Shown: positions 1-6,706 of the stretch, piece after piece
Position numbering within the stretch: position 1 is the stretch's first letter
How the letters are laid out: the number at the start of each line of letters is the position of its first letter
Virus record (IMG/VR): IMGVR_UViG_3300025645_000520
Coordinates: 1-22,028 of that record
Length of the DNA: 22,028 bases
From: a virus
Strand: one strand, 5' to 3'
Notes under the pieces: generated by a model
Databases searched by the model: none
Told to the model about the DNA's origin: nothing
What the model saw: the letters and a program-made list of their open reading frames with translations, nothing else
Made by a program: the position numbers and the translations under genes

Positions 1-1556
1 TCATTTGCTAGAACCTCATCTGATTTTCTATCTAAATCTTCTTGTGCCTGGGTGGATAATGCTTCTTGGTTTACTAAGCTATCTGCTAATTGGTCAGCAC
101 TCATTCCTAAAGCTCCGGCTAATGCTTGTTGTTGGATAACATTCATACCCTGTAGTTCTTCTAAACTACCTGCTTCTTCAACTAACGCTTTAGCTAATGC
201 TTCTTGATCTCCTGATAAAGCTGCTGCCCTAGCTTTTTCAAGATTTAAATCTCTACCAATTAACAATTCTGCCTCTAATTCTTTTTGGATAGAAGATTCA
301 AAATCTAATAATTGCCCTGCAGATCCTGCAACTGCACTCATTTCAATACCCAAAGATTTTGCTGTGGCCACTGCTTTTGTTAAACCACCTTCAATACCCA
401 TAGAATTAACTCGGGCTAGACCTGTTATTTTATTAGCTTCATCTAATACATCAGATAGTTTTAATCTAATACCAAATTCTCTTTCAGCATCTAAAACTCC
501 TTTTGCTTGTTCTTTTTCTAATGCTTTAAAACTTTTACCTGTAATCATGGCTTGTTTAGCCATATTACCTACTGCTTCTTCTGATAATCCAAGTAATGCA
601 AGTGATTCAGCTGCTCCTTCTCTAATATCTTTACTAAAGGCAATTGCCGTTCCCCCTAAAGCTTTATTTAGGGACATTACTGCTTTTTTCTGTTCTTTTA
701 TAGTAATACCAGTAAGACCTGCTGCCTTACTAGATTCATACATTTCGTTTTTAAATTCCTTGGCTTCCTTTTTAGATAAGCTAAGACCTCGAGCAATTTC
801 AGTTGTAGATTGGTCTGCTTTTTTAAATTGGTCAAATAAAGCACCTGCTAATTTAAATAAAGCCCCTGCTGCACCTAATCTAACTGCGGACTTATCTATG
901 TTTTTGGCCATTCCTTTACTTAGATTCTTTGCATTTTGTAAACCTGTAACTTGTTTACCTTGTGCAGCTGCTTGTTGTTTATTTAAAACAGCGGCATCAG
1001 CGGCAGCTTTTTTAAAATTAAACATTTTAGCTATACCACCTGCACCTGCCTTTTGGAGTATTCCTTCAACCCCATCAGCTAATTTACCCGCTATTCCTAA
1101 ACTTTCTCTTTGTTTTTTATTTTGTGCCTCAAGGTTAGCTAGTATTTTTTTATCTAACGCAAAAGTTTCTTCTAAGGCAGAAATCTCATCTATGTTAAGT
1201 TGAACCCCTTCTCTTTTAAGGAATTCTATTTTTCTAAGAGTTATTGATTGTTGTTTTTGAACTTTTTCAACTTCTTTAATAAGCTCTTTTTCTATATCAT
1301 ACCCTGCAGCTACCTTTTTTTGAATAGCCGCATAATTATCTAATTGTTTAGAAGTTTGGTTTATAGCAGAAGTTATATCCCTACTATATGATTTATATAA
1401 TTTTTGAGTGACGTCATCAGCACCCTTTATTTTATCAGAAATTTGGGATTGAATAGAAGCACCTAAAGAAAGTAGTTGGTTATCTAAAGCTCCAATTTCC
1501 TCAGAAAATTTCTTTATTTCATCATTAGCTTTTTGAACATCGTCTCCTAGTGCCAT
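1..1556 (-). CDS. gp29: Tail tape-measure protein, N-terminal 518 residues (runs off left edge)
   Basis: The minus strand is open from an ATG at 1554-1556 to the window edge, giving 518 residues with no stop. The protein is almost entirely helical. Residues 1-150 are charged and coiled-coil-like, residues 150-245 are rich in Ala, Gly and Lys, and there is a short hydrophobic stretch around 227-241 (AAGALFKLAGALF). Residues 345-490 look like a domain I associate with tape-measure proteins of marine T4-like phages, around LLDFESSIQKELEAELLIGR. Such proteins set tail length and sit inside the tube. The start follows a promoter-like motif by only six bases and has no Shine-Dalgarno sequence. Position directly after the gp26-like chaperone and its frameshifted extension is where a tape measure is expected. 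The equivalence to T4 gp29 rests on position and composition, not on a recognised signature. The true length is unknown. Confidence 0.8.
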   Translation of the reverse strand, partial: MALGDDVQKANDEIKKFSEEIGALDNQLLSLGASIQSQISDKIKGADDVTQKLYKSYSRDITSAINQTSKQLDNYAAIQKKVAAGYDIEKELIKEVEKVQKQQSITLRKIEFLKREGVQLNIDEISALEETFALDKKILANLEAQNKKQRESLGIAGKLADGVEGILQKAGAGGIAKMFNFKKAAADAAVLNKQQAAAQGKQVTGLQNAKNLSKGMAKNIDKSAVRLGAAGALFKLAGALFDQFKKADQSTTEIARGLSLSKKEAKEFKNEMYESSKAAGLTGITIKEQKKAVMSLNKALGGTAIAFSKDIREGAAESLALLGLSEEAVGNMAKQAMITGKSFKALEKEQAKGVLDAEREFGIRLKLSDVLDEANKITGLARVNSMGIEGGLTKAVATAKSLGIEMSAVAGSAGQLLDFESSIQKELEAELLIGRDLNLEKARAAALSGDQEALAKALVEEAGSLEELQGMNVIQQQALAGALGMSADQLADSLVNQEALSTQAQEDLDRKSDEVLAN

Positions 1557-1562
1557 ATGGGT

Positions 1563-1579
1563 ATTTTGTTATAAATATT
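1563..1579 (-). promoter_or_regulatory. Late-promoter-like motif upstream of tape-measure gene
   Basis: The minus strand reads AATATTTATAACAAAAT, six bases before the ATG. It is one of about ten near-identical copies in front of virion genes here. By analogy with T4 late promoters it may be recognised by a phage sigma factor. The function is inferred from recurrence and position only. Confidence 0.5.
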
Positions 1580-1592
1580 AAAAGAAGGGATT

Positions 1593-1877
1593 TTACTTAT
1601 AACTAGTTTTATTTTGAAACTTAGGTTGGTTTACTTGACCCTTAGTATTAACCAAAGAATCTTTGTCTTTAGACTTATTTGATTTTTCATTTTGAGACTT
1701 ATTGTACTCATTTATTTCATGAAAAGTAAATTTACGAAGCCAAATAGGCATATTGTATATTGTAAACCAATCATAGCCTCCATTTCCATGGAAGACTATG
1801 TTATGTATTTGAGTAAATAAATTTTTTCTGTATATTGGACTATTTTCCAAAGTCAGGCCAAAAAAATCCAACCCCAA
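1593..1877 (-). CDS. Frameshifted C-terminal extension of the tail assembly chaperone (gp51/GT-like)
   Basis: This reading frame is offset by +1 (or -2) from the gp26-like gene and overlaps its last 38 bases. The frame is open from just after a TAA at 1920-1922 down to 1593 and contains no ATG until residue 43. The only early start is a TTG at 1875-1877. The residues before that methionine look genuinely coding: NLFTQIHNI, then GGYDWFTIYNMPIWLRKF, a pattern I associate with gp51/GT-type chaperone extensions. The last 35 residues are hydrophilic low-complexity sequence. Joining it to the upstream frame at the seven-T run (1860-1866) would give a protein of about 326 residues, as lambda makes gpGT. 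In that case the real product has no independent start. Initiation at TTG is the alternative. Known role of the family: binding the tape measure during tail assembly. Confidence 0.65.
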   Translation of the reverse strand: MGLDFFGLTLENSPIYRKNLFTQIHNIVFHGNGGYDWFTIYNMPIWLRKFTFHEINEYNKSQNEKSNKSKDKDSLVNTKGQVNQPKFQNKTSYK

Positions 1878-1919
1878 TTGGAATTGTTTTTGTTGTTTCG
1901 CTACTTGAGGGAAAAAAAG
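1840..1919 (-). other. Candidate programmed frameshift window in the chaperone gene
   Basis: This is the overlap between the end of the gp26-like frame (stop TAG at 1840-1842) and the +1 frame, which opens after a TAA at 1920-1922. It contains seven consecutive T at 1860-1866, in the zero frame GGA TTT TTT TGG. A ribosome with tRNA-Phe on the second TTT could slip forward one base, still fully paired, and continue GGC CTG ACT. A two-base backward slip on the same run would give the same frame. The frame arrangement is seen directly. The slip itself is inferred. Confidence 0.6.
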
Positions 1920-2574
1920 TTAAATCTACATCTGGTGACATTGATTTAATGTATTCTCTAAGCGCACGAGCATCTCGTGCTAGCAGATATTTATCTACAA
2001 ATTCTCGAATATCTTTTTTATCTGTTTTTCCTTCAACTGAAAGTATTGTGTGTTTTAATCTTGTAGTAAGAGTAGGGTCTGATTCTTTATTTATTTTCTT
2101 TAAACCATCAAGTTCACGTTGAATTTTTGTTTCATCCCCGTGATTTAATAACTTAAAAACAATTTCATTCCCCGAATGTGGGAATGTAAAGTTAAATTCA
2201 TTTTTACCTGATTTAAACAAATCTTCATCTATAGTTGTGTTTTCAACATCGGTTAAATCTACAGTTTCTTCTACCCCATCAAATGTAAAAGTGTAATCTT
2301 TACCATATCCTAAGATACGGGCCGCAATCATAATGGCGTTTTTATCCCCAATTAATAAATCATTATAATCTATTTTAGAAACAATTAATGATTGAAATAA
2401 TTTATCTAATACTGTTCCTTTTTGAATGTAAGAAGCATTGGTAAGAATGTCTTCTTCTTTAGCTGTCATATATTTAATTTCAATTTTTCCATCAGCTAAT
2501 GGTGAATCCTTTGAATATAAATACCCTTTAGAAGGTAAGTCTACTATTTCTGTTGCTAGTTTAAAATCTGCCAT
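1840..2574 (-). CDS. gp26: gp26-like tail assembly (tape-measure) chaperone
   Basis: A 244-residue protein resembling the T4 baseplate gp26 family (T4 gp26 is about 208 residues). The family-like features are VDLPSKGYLY at residues 12-21, then KIEIKYMTAKEEDIL at about 30-44, followed by a mixed alpha/beta body and a helical C-terminal half containing the DARALREYIKSMSPD segment. Its place between the tube gene and the tape measure, with an out-of-frame continuation, matches the lambda gpG position. That supports a cytoplasmic chaperone role for the tape-measure protein rather than a structural one. ATG at 2572-2574 is preceded by a leader without Shine-Dalgarno, 28 bases downstream of a promoter-like motif. 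The family assignment is from recognised motifs. The chaperone role is inference from context. Confidence 0.75.
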   Translation of the reverse strand: MADFKLATEIVDLPSKGYLYSKDSPLADGKIEIKYMTAKEEDILTNASYIQKGTVLDKLFQSLIVSKIDYNDLLIGDKNAIMIAARILGYGKDYTFTFDGVEETVDLTDVENTTIDEDLFKSGKNEFNFTFPHSGNEIVFKLLNHGDETKIQRELDGLKKINKESDPTLTTRLKHTILSVEGKTDKKDIREFVDKYLLARDARALREYIKSMSPDVDLTFFPSSSETTKTIPIGVGFFWPDFGK

Positions 2575-2602
2575 AATCTTTATTTAATAATAACGTTTGT
2601 TC

Positions 2603-2616
2603 ATATTATACATATG
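2603..2616 (-). promoter_or_regulatory. Late-promoter-like motif (CATATGTATAATAT) upstream of gp26-like gene
   Basis: The minus strand reads CATATGTATAATAT, the variant of the recurring motif with G in place of T in the core. It lies in the 77-base gap after the oxygenase-like gene. The leader to the ATG is 28 bases, longer than for most copies. Confidence 0.45.
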
Positions 2617-2651
2617 AATATAATATATTTTTAATGCACTTCCACATAATT

Positions 2652-3404
2652 TTAAAAGAAAAGTTTATTAGTTTTTGTTTCAGGATCATAATAATAATGC
2701 CCTTGAAATGTTATTCTTGAATCTCCTTCTTTTAATTCAAATCCCCCAATTCTATGAGATAATTTTGCTTCCCATATATGTAAACTACCTAATTGATATT
2801 CTTCTGTAGCAGGAACACCAGAATTAGTGGTTATGGTGATAGAATTAGCTGGGCCACTTCCATGGGTACTAAAAGATGAAGATTTAGTAGGACCAGTTTC
2901 ATATTCTAAATAAGGAGTAGTACCTTTAGATTCTATAAGGACAACAAATGAATACATTTTGTTAATATCAAGATTAGGATAATAATCTACAATACTAACA
3001 TCAGTATGATATTTAAACTCATTAAAAGGTTGAGAGTGGGAAGCATATACATGAAACCCAGGTATAGTAAGATCAAGTTCTAATTCGGATTCTATAGATG
3101 TAATTTCTGTAATTTTATTTATGGTTTTTGTATACAACCAATAAAATTTTTCTAATAGTGCAAATTGAGTTCCTAGGGTTATATCTTCCTTATGTCCCTC
3201 TAATCTATATAAAGGATCACCTAAAAGATATTCTGCTTTGTATTGATCCCTTAAAACTTCTATAATAGGAGTGTCTTTATAGGGTAATAAACCTGAATTT
3301 CTATATTCAGAGGAATGTTTCCAATATTGTTTTAAATCATAAACTCCATCTTTAATTAAATTAATTTCAGATAAGGATAAAAAGTTTGGATAGTTTTGAA
3401 CCAT
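2652..3404 (-). CDS. 2-oxoglutarate/Fe(II)-dependent oxygenase-like protein
   Basis: A 250-residue protein with the residue order of a 2OG-Fe(II) dioxygenase. A beta-strand leads to FKYHTDVSIVD with an HxD pair (H133, D135). About 80 residues later come a second histidine in LSHRIGG (H217) and an arginine in SRITFQGHYYYD (R230) that could bind 2-oxoglutarate. Length and spacing fit a compact prolyl-hydroxylase-type jelly roll. Such enzymes are frequent in T4-like phages of marine bacteria, but their targets are mostly unknown. The gene sits between tail tube and tape-measure chaperone, immediately after a terminator, and starts ATGGTTCAAAAC with no visible promoter of its own. That suggests read-through expression with the tail genes. 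Substrate unknown: a virion protein or a host protein are both possible. A non-catalytic beta-sandwich virion protein is the main alternative. Confidence 0.6.
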   Translation of the reverse strand: MVQNYPNFLSLSEINLIKDGVYDLKQYWKHSSEYRNSGLLPYKDTPIIEVLRDQYKAEYLLGDPLYRLEGHKEDITLGTQFALLEKFYWLYTKTINKITEITSIESELELDLTIPGFHVYASHSQPFNEFKYHTDVSIVDYYPNLDINKMYSFVVLIESKGTTPYLEYETGPTKSSSFSTHGSGPANSITITTNSGVPATEEYQLGSLHIWEAKLSHRIGGFELKEGDSRITFQGHYYYDPETKTNKLFF

Positions 3405-3418
3405 ATAACTAAGATAAG

Positions 3419-3442
3419 AAAAAGCCTGGCCGAAGCCAAGCT
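3419..3442 (-). terminator. Intrinsic terminator after tail tube gene, UUCG loop
   Basis: On the minus strand the RNA reads AGCUUGGC, loop UUCG, GCCAGGCU, then UUUU. This is an eight-pair stem with one G-U wobble, the very stable UUCG tetraloop and a U-tract (3419-3423). It lies between the tube gene (ends 3472) and the oxygenase-like gene (starts 3404). Confidence 0.85.
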
Positions 3443-3471
3443 ATTTTCAAAATCAGGGGTGGGTAAAATTT

Positions 3472-3960
3472 TTAGAAGTTTAAGATACAATAATCTGGTT
3501 GTACTGTAATGCTTATGTTCTGAGCAGTATCTACAGTATCCCAATTATAATCTCCAAATGATGTACTTGTAATAAATGCACCTTTTATAATCCATTCAGA
3601 TACAATATCTCCTACAGGTCCTAGTACGTTAAAAGTAAGATCTTTTTTATAAAAATCACTATACCCATCACGACCAGTAACTGATTCGTGGTGTAAACGT
3701 ACCCATTCCATAGTTGCTTGTGCTCCAGATGGTGTAATTGGGTCAAATAATGTTAAAGAAATTGGATCCCAAGTGGATTTTCCTTTTACATATCTTGATA
3801 CATTAATATGATTTAATTCAACTGTACCTTGTGATAAGGTTACAGCCCCTACTTCTTTTACTAAATAAGCAGGAATACCGTCAATATACATGACGAATCT
3901 GTTTGCTTGTTTTGGCTCAAAAGCGGTGAAAAATATTTCGTTTGGATCTAATACTGCCAT
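3472..3960 (-). CDS. gp19: Tail tube protein
   Basis: A 162-residue protein, essentially the length of T4 gp19 (163). It has the expected layout: FEPKQANRFVMYIDGIPAYLVKEV near the N-terminus, a mid-section VSRYVKGKSTWDPISLTLFDP, the MEWVRLHHESVTGRDGYSDFYKKDL segment around residues 83-107, and a C-terminal strand ending ISITVQPDYCILNF. This fold forms hexameric rings that stack into the inner tube through which DNA passes, surrounded by the sheath. It directly follows the sheath gene, as in most contractile phages. It has a copy of the recurring promoter-like motif 11 bases before ATG and a strong terminator after it, so it can be transcribed as a single-gene unit, which would fit the high copy number needed. 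Confidence 0.9.
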   Translation of the reverse strand: MAVLDPNEIFFTAFEPKQANRFVMYIDGIPAYLVKEVGAVTLSQGTVELNHINVSRYVKGKSTWDPISLTLFDPITPSGAQATMEWVRLHHESVTGRDGYSDFYKKDLTFNVLGPVGDIVSEWIIKGAFITSTSFGDYNWDTVDTAQNISITVQPDYCILNF

Positions 3961-3971
3961 TTTATTTTTTT

Positions 3972-3988
3972 ATTTTATTATAAATATT
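3972..3988 (-). promoter_or_regulatory. Late-promoter-like motif upstream of tail tube gene
   Basis: The minus strand reads AATATTTATAATAAAAT, 11 bases before the gp19 ATG in the 42-base gap after the sheath gene. It matches the other copies at nearly every position. Confidence 0.5.
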
Positions 3989-4002
3989 TATCTTTTTAAT
4001 TC

Positions 4003-6372
4003 TTACGCTGGAAATGTTGCTCCAGTTGGTAATACATTGAAATCTAGGATTACAAATTCTGCTGTTTTGGTTGGTTGTAAGAAAATCTGACCTACTAACT
4101 CATTTCTATCTATTGTAGATGCTGTGTTATTGGTATCATCCATTACTACTTTAAAAGCATATAATCCCTGTCTTTGTTGTACTCCTTCTAAATATGGGTT
4201 AACTACACTTAAGAAGTTATTTCTTGTAGCAATTGTATTTTGTTCAAATACTAAACCATCAGCTACTCCAGATATAAATCCTTTAAGGGAAATTAATAGT
4301 CTACGTACATTTACTCTATCTAAAGCACTGGCACGTTTTTGTAATGTTTTCTGACCAAATACAACTACTCCAGATTGTGGGAAAGTTGCTAATGGGTTAA
4401 CGTTTGCTTCATATAAAGTATCTCTATTAGTTGCAGATAATTTTCTTTCAGCTCTAACTACTTGACCTAAAGCTCCTCTAGTTAATCCAGCAGGTGCAAA
4501 CCATGGTTCACTTGAAGCGTCTGTAAATACATACACTCCAGGAATTACAGTTGAAGCTGGTGAATAAACTAATTCGCCAGTTTGTGGATCAATCATTTGA
4601 ACCCATGGCCAATAAGTTGCAGCATAACTGTTATCAAATGCAGCAGCAGCTTGTGAAACTGATGCTATTGAACTACCATATTTTACTAAATCTAGTACTG
4701 CGATTGCATCGCCTCTTTGGATTGTATTTGATAATAAAGATGTTGTTTGAGTTGCGTGAGTTGCGTTAAGTAACCCAGGAGCACTAATAACATTATATTG
4801 GTATTCATCTACATTTCCTAATAGAGCAATTGCGTTATCATAATTACTACCAGTTAATCCTTGTGTATCAAATGCAGCGCCATCTCCTATGTTTCCATAA
4901 AAATTAGCAACACGTCCTGAAGTAGCTGTTGTTATATTTTCTCCCTCTGCTCCATTAAATGAACCAGAAGATACTGCTGGTAAAGAACCTGTAAATTCAG
5001 ATTTTGCTTGACCATTATTATCGAAATAATTTGGTGTTTTTAAATTTACTGATTTTACTCTTACATATCTTGATAAATTAGCGTAAGATCCTGATTCTTG
5101 AATGAAGTAATCTGATCCCTCATTAACTAAATTTTTATTAATATCACCAATTTGTGCTGATATATAATTTGGTTGATATGGGTCTAGTGATAAGTTATTA
5201 TATTGTTCTAATACTACTTGTTGGTTTGTATTATCATTACCTCTACGAATAAGCAAACTAAATGTTCCTGAAGCTGTATTTACTGAAGGAATTGACCAAC
5301 GAACATTTTCTGCTGATCCTGTTGATAAAGCACCACCTGTTAATTCGGTTGTACCGGTATTCATTACCCCTCCTTCTGAAATTGTTTCTAATTCAAAAGG
5401 TGTAACATCATCTGATAAATTAGCAGCAACTAAAGTTACTGTAAAAGTTCCGGCAGTTAAATCTGCTGATGTTACTGTAAGTACTACATCTGTACCTGCT
5501 ACTCCTCCTAAAGCTGCTTGTAGAACAGTTCCGGACCAAGTAAATGTATCATTTACTTTAACTCCTTCTCCAACTGATGTAGCTGTAATAGTTGTTAAAG
5601 TAGCATCACCCGTTCCTGTAACTCCTTCAAAAGTTAAAGACCAAGCTTGACCTGTTGCTGTTGTACTTGTTGTTGATGAAGGGTTAATTGTAGTTGTTCC
5701 TGCATCATAAGTATCTGTTGATCCAAATGTAGTTGAACCTGATAATTCTGTTGCTACAATTGGTGAACCACCATTATCGTTTGTTGAAAAAGTTAATGTG
5801 TCTCCTAAATTGTACCCTGTACCCGCGGTTGAAGCTGTTATTGCTACTGGTGCACCGGCATCAATAGAAAGTTTAAATGTAGCTCCTGTTCCACTACCAT
5901 TTGTTGAAAAGGTAGCATTTGTAAGATCATATGCTGTAGCTCCGTCTATAGACCCTGTAAAATCTGAACCAGCATCAACACCTGCAGCAAATAAAGCTGC
6001 GGCATTAGTAGCTATATCAGCACCTGTACCTGTTTTTAATTCTGAACCATCTACGGTGTTAATAAATGAACTTGTAGCAGAAGTAAAGGTTTCTGGAGTT
6101 ACTCTAGTAACTAGTAAACTTGTTCCACCACTTTGAAAATAGTTATTCGCTGCTAATGAAGTCAAATATGAATAAGCAACGGATGCACTTTGTACTGTAG
6201 TACCAAAAATTGCTGTATATTCACTAAAAGAGGTAACCAATGTAGGTACTTCAACAGGTCCTAAAGCAGCTGGTCCTATAATAGCAGCACCAATTTCTGC
6301 TGGTTGTTGAGTAATAAATGATTGGTCGTTTTCTCTAGCTAATACACCTGGAGATAATAATGTTTCTGCCAT
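4003..6372 (-). CDS. gp18: Contractile tail sheath protein with large Thr/Gly-rich insertion
   Basis: A 789-residue protein, about 130 residues longer than T4 gp18 (659). The N-terminus (MAETLLSPGVLARENDQSF, then IGAAIIGPAALGPVEVPTLVTSFSEY) and the C-terminal third are classic sheath sequence: PWFAPAGLTRGALGQV, LYEANVNPLATFPQSGVVVFGQKTL, DRVNVRRLLISLKGFI, and RNELVGQIFLQPTKTAEFVILDFN. The sheath surrounds the tube and contracts to drive it into the cell. Residues of about 105-355 form an insertion rich in Thr, Ser, Gly and Asp with beta-strand character, including GTGYNLGDTLTFS and the looser GEGVKVNDTFTWS. This is probably one or two outward-facing domains, the region that varies most among sheath proteins. 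The gene is preceded by a coiled-coil gene and followed by the tube gene. ATG follows a promoter-like motif by 23 bases. Confidence 0.93.
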   Translation of the reverse strand: MAETLLSPGVLARENDQSFITQQPAEIGAAIIGPAALGPVEVPTLVTSFSEYTAIFGTTVQSASVAYSYLTSLAANNYFQSGGTSLLVTRVTPETFTSATSSFINTVDGSELKTGTGADIATNAAALFAAGVDAGSDFTGSIDGATAYDLTNATFSTNGSGTGATFKLSIDAGAPVAITASTAGTGYNLGDTLTFSTNDNGGSPIVATELSGSTTFGSTDTYDAGTTTINPSSTTSTTATGQAWSLTFEGVTGTGDATLTTITATSVGEGVKVNDTFTWSGTVLQAALGGVAGTDVVLTVTSADLTAGTFTVTLVAANLSDDVTPFELETISEGGVMNTGTTELTGGALSTGSAENVRWSIPSVNTASGTFSLLIRRGNDNTNQQVVLEQYNNLSLDPYQPNYISAQIGDINKNLVNEGSDYFIQESGSYANLSRYVRVKSVNLKTPNYFDNNGQAKSEFTGSLPAVSSGSFNGAEGENITTATSGRVANFYGNIGDGAAFDTQGLTGSNYDNAIALLGNVDEYQYNVISAPGLLNATHATQTTSLLSNTIQRGDAIAVLDLVKYGSSIASVSQAAAAFDNSYAATYWPWVQMIDPQTGELVYSPASTVIPGVYVFTDASSEPWFAPAGLTRGALGQVVRAERKLSATNRDTLYEANVNPLATFPQSGVVVFGQKTLQKRASALDRVNVRRLLISLKGFISGVADGLVFEQNTIATRNNFLSVVNPYLEGVQQRQGLYAFKVVMDDTNNTASTIDRNELVGQIFLQPTKTAEFVILDFNVLPTGATFPA

Positions 6373-6395
6373 CTTTATATGTTATTTTTAATATT

Positions 6396-6412
6396 GTTTT
6401 ATTATACATATT
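6396..6412 (-). promoter_or_regulatory. Late-promoter-like motif upstream of sheath gene
   Basis: The minus strand reads AATATGTATAATAAAAC, the G-variant of the recurring motif. It lies 23 bases upstream of the gp18 start, in the gap after the 83 aa gene. Confidence 0.5.
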
Positions 6413-6430
6413 AAAGATTTTCTCAAAGAA

Positions 6431-6682
6431 CTATTTTAGTTTAATAAATTCTCCTTTTTCTAGGTCAATATTACCTTCTCCATACTTTTCTTGTAATTCT
6501 TTACCTGTTTTTTCTTGGTCTTGGAGGAGTGATTGATATTGGTTTTGGAGATTTTTTTTATCCTTTTCTAAAAATACTTTCCTTAATTCAATTTGGCCTA
6601 GGGAAAAAGTAATTTCGTTTTCTGATCTTTGGAAATCTTTTAATTTTTGTAACTCTTCTTGTAATAACTTTGTTGTACTCAT
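6431..6682 (-). CDS. Small coiled-coil protein of unknown function
   Basis: An 83-residue, highly charged, almost entirely helical protein rich in Glu, Lys, Gln and Leu. A long coiled coil (about residues 5-70) contains LLQEELQKLKDFQ and KDKKNLQNQYQSLLQDQEKTGKEL, separated by a short break near FSLGQIELRK, and it looks like a prefoldin-like helical hairpin. The tail is NIDLEKGEFIKLK. I do not recognise a family. It sits between the glycosyltransferase pair and the sheath gene, with a promoter-like motif 5 bases before its ATG, and has no Shine-Dalgarno sequence. A small assembly factor for the tail is possible by position but unsupported. T4 has terminase genes 16 and 17 at this place, and this protein does not resemble a small terminase by any motif I can see. 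Confidence 0.7.
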   Translation of the reverse strand: MSTTKLLQEELQKLKDFQRSENEITFSLGQIELRKVFLEKDKKNLQNQYQSLLQDQEKTGKELQEKYGEGNIDLEKGEFIKLK

Positions 6683-6687
6683 TTTTT

Positions 6688-6705
6688 ATTTTGTTTATAA
6701 ATATT
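6688..6705 (-). promoter_or_regulatory. Late-promoter-like motif upstream of coiled-coil gene
   Basis: The minus strand reads AATATTTATAAACAAAAT, one base longer than the other copies, only 5 bases before the ATG. Confidence 0.45.
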
Positions 6706-6706
6706 A

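Noticed and set aside
364-1203. Long plus-strand reading frame of 279 codons
   Set aside because: It lies antisense to the tape-measure gene, whose minus-strand frame is open for 518 codons with sensible helical sequence. The plus-strand translation has no recognisable motif and reflects codon bias of the real gene.
1569-1576. Plus-strand TATAAATA octamers read as T4-type late promoters
   Set aside because: They would transcribe away from all genes, and some copies of the motif break the octamer (TATACATA). The minus-strand reading fits the gene starts better, though orientation is kept open in the findings.
1835-2122. Plus-strand frame of 95 codons opposite the gp26-like gene
   Set aside because: Antisense shadow, Ser-rich, no leader, no support.
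3356-3544. Minus-strand frame of 62 codons spanning the tube-oxygenase junction
   Set aside because: It crosses the terminator and overlaps both real genes in a different frame. No start signal or family resemblance.
5798-6136. Plus-strand frame of 112 codons within the sheath gene
   Set aside because: Antisense to the Thr/Ser-rich sheath insertion. The Pro/Val/Ala-rich composition is the mirror image of that repeat-like coding sequence.
6431-6682. Coiled-coil protein as the small terminase subunit gp16
   Set aside because: Only its position suggests this. At 83 residues it is short for T4 gp16 (about 164) and shows no DNA-binding or terminase motif.
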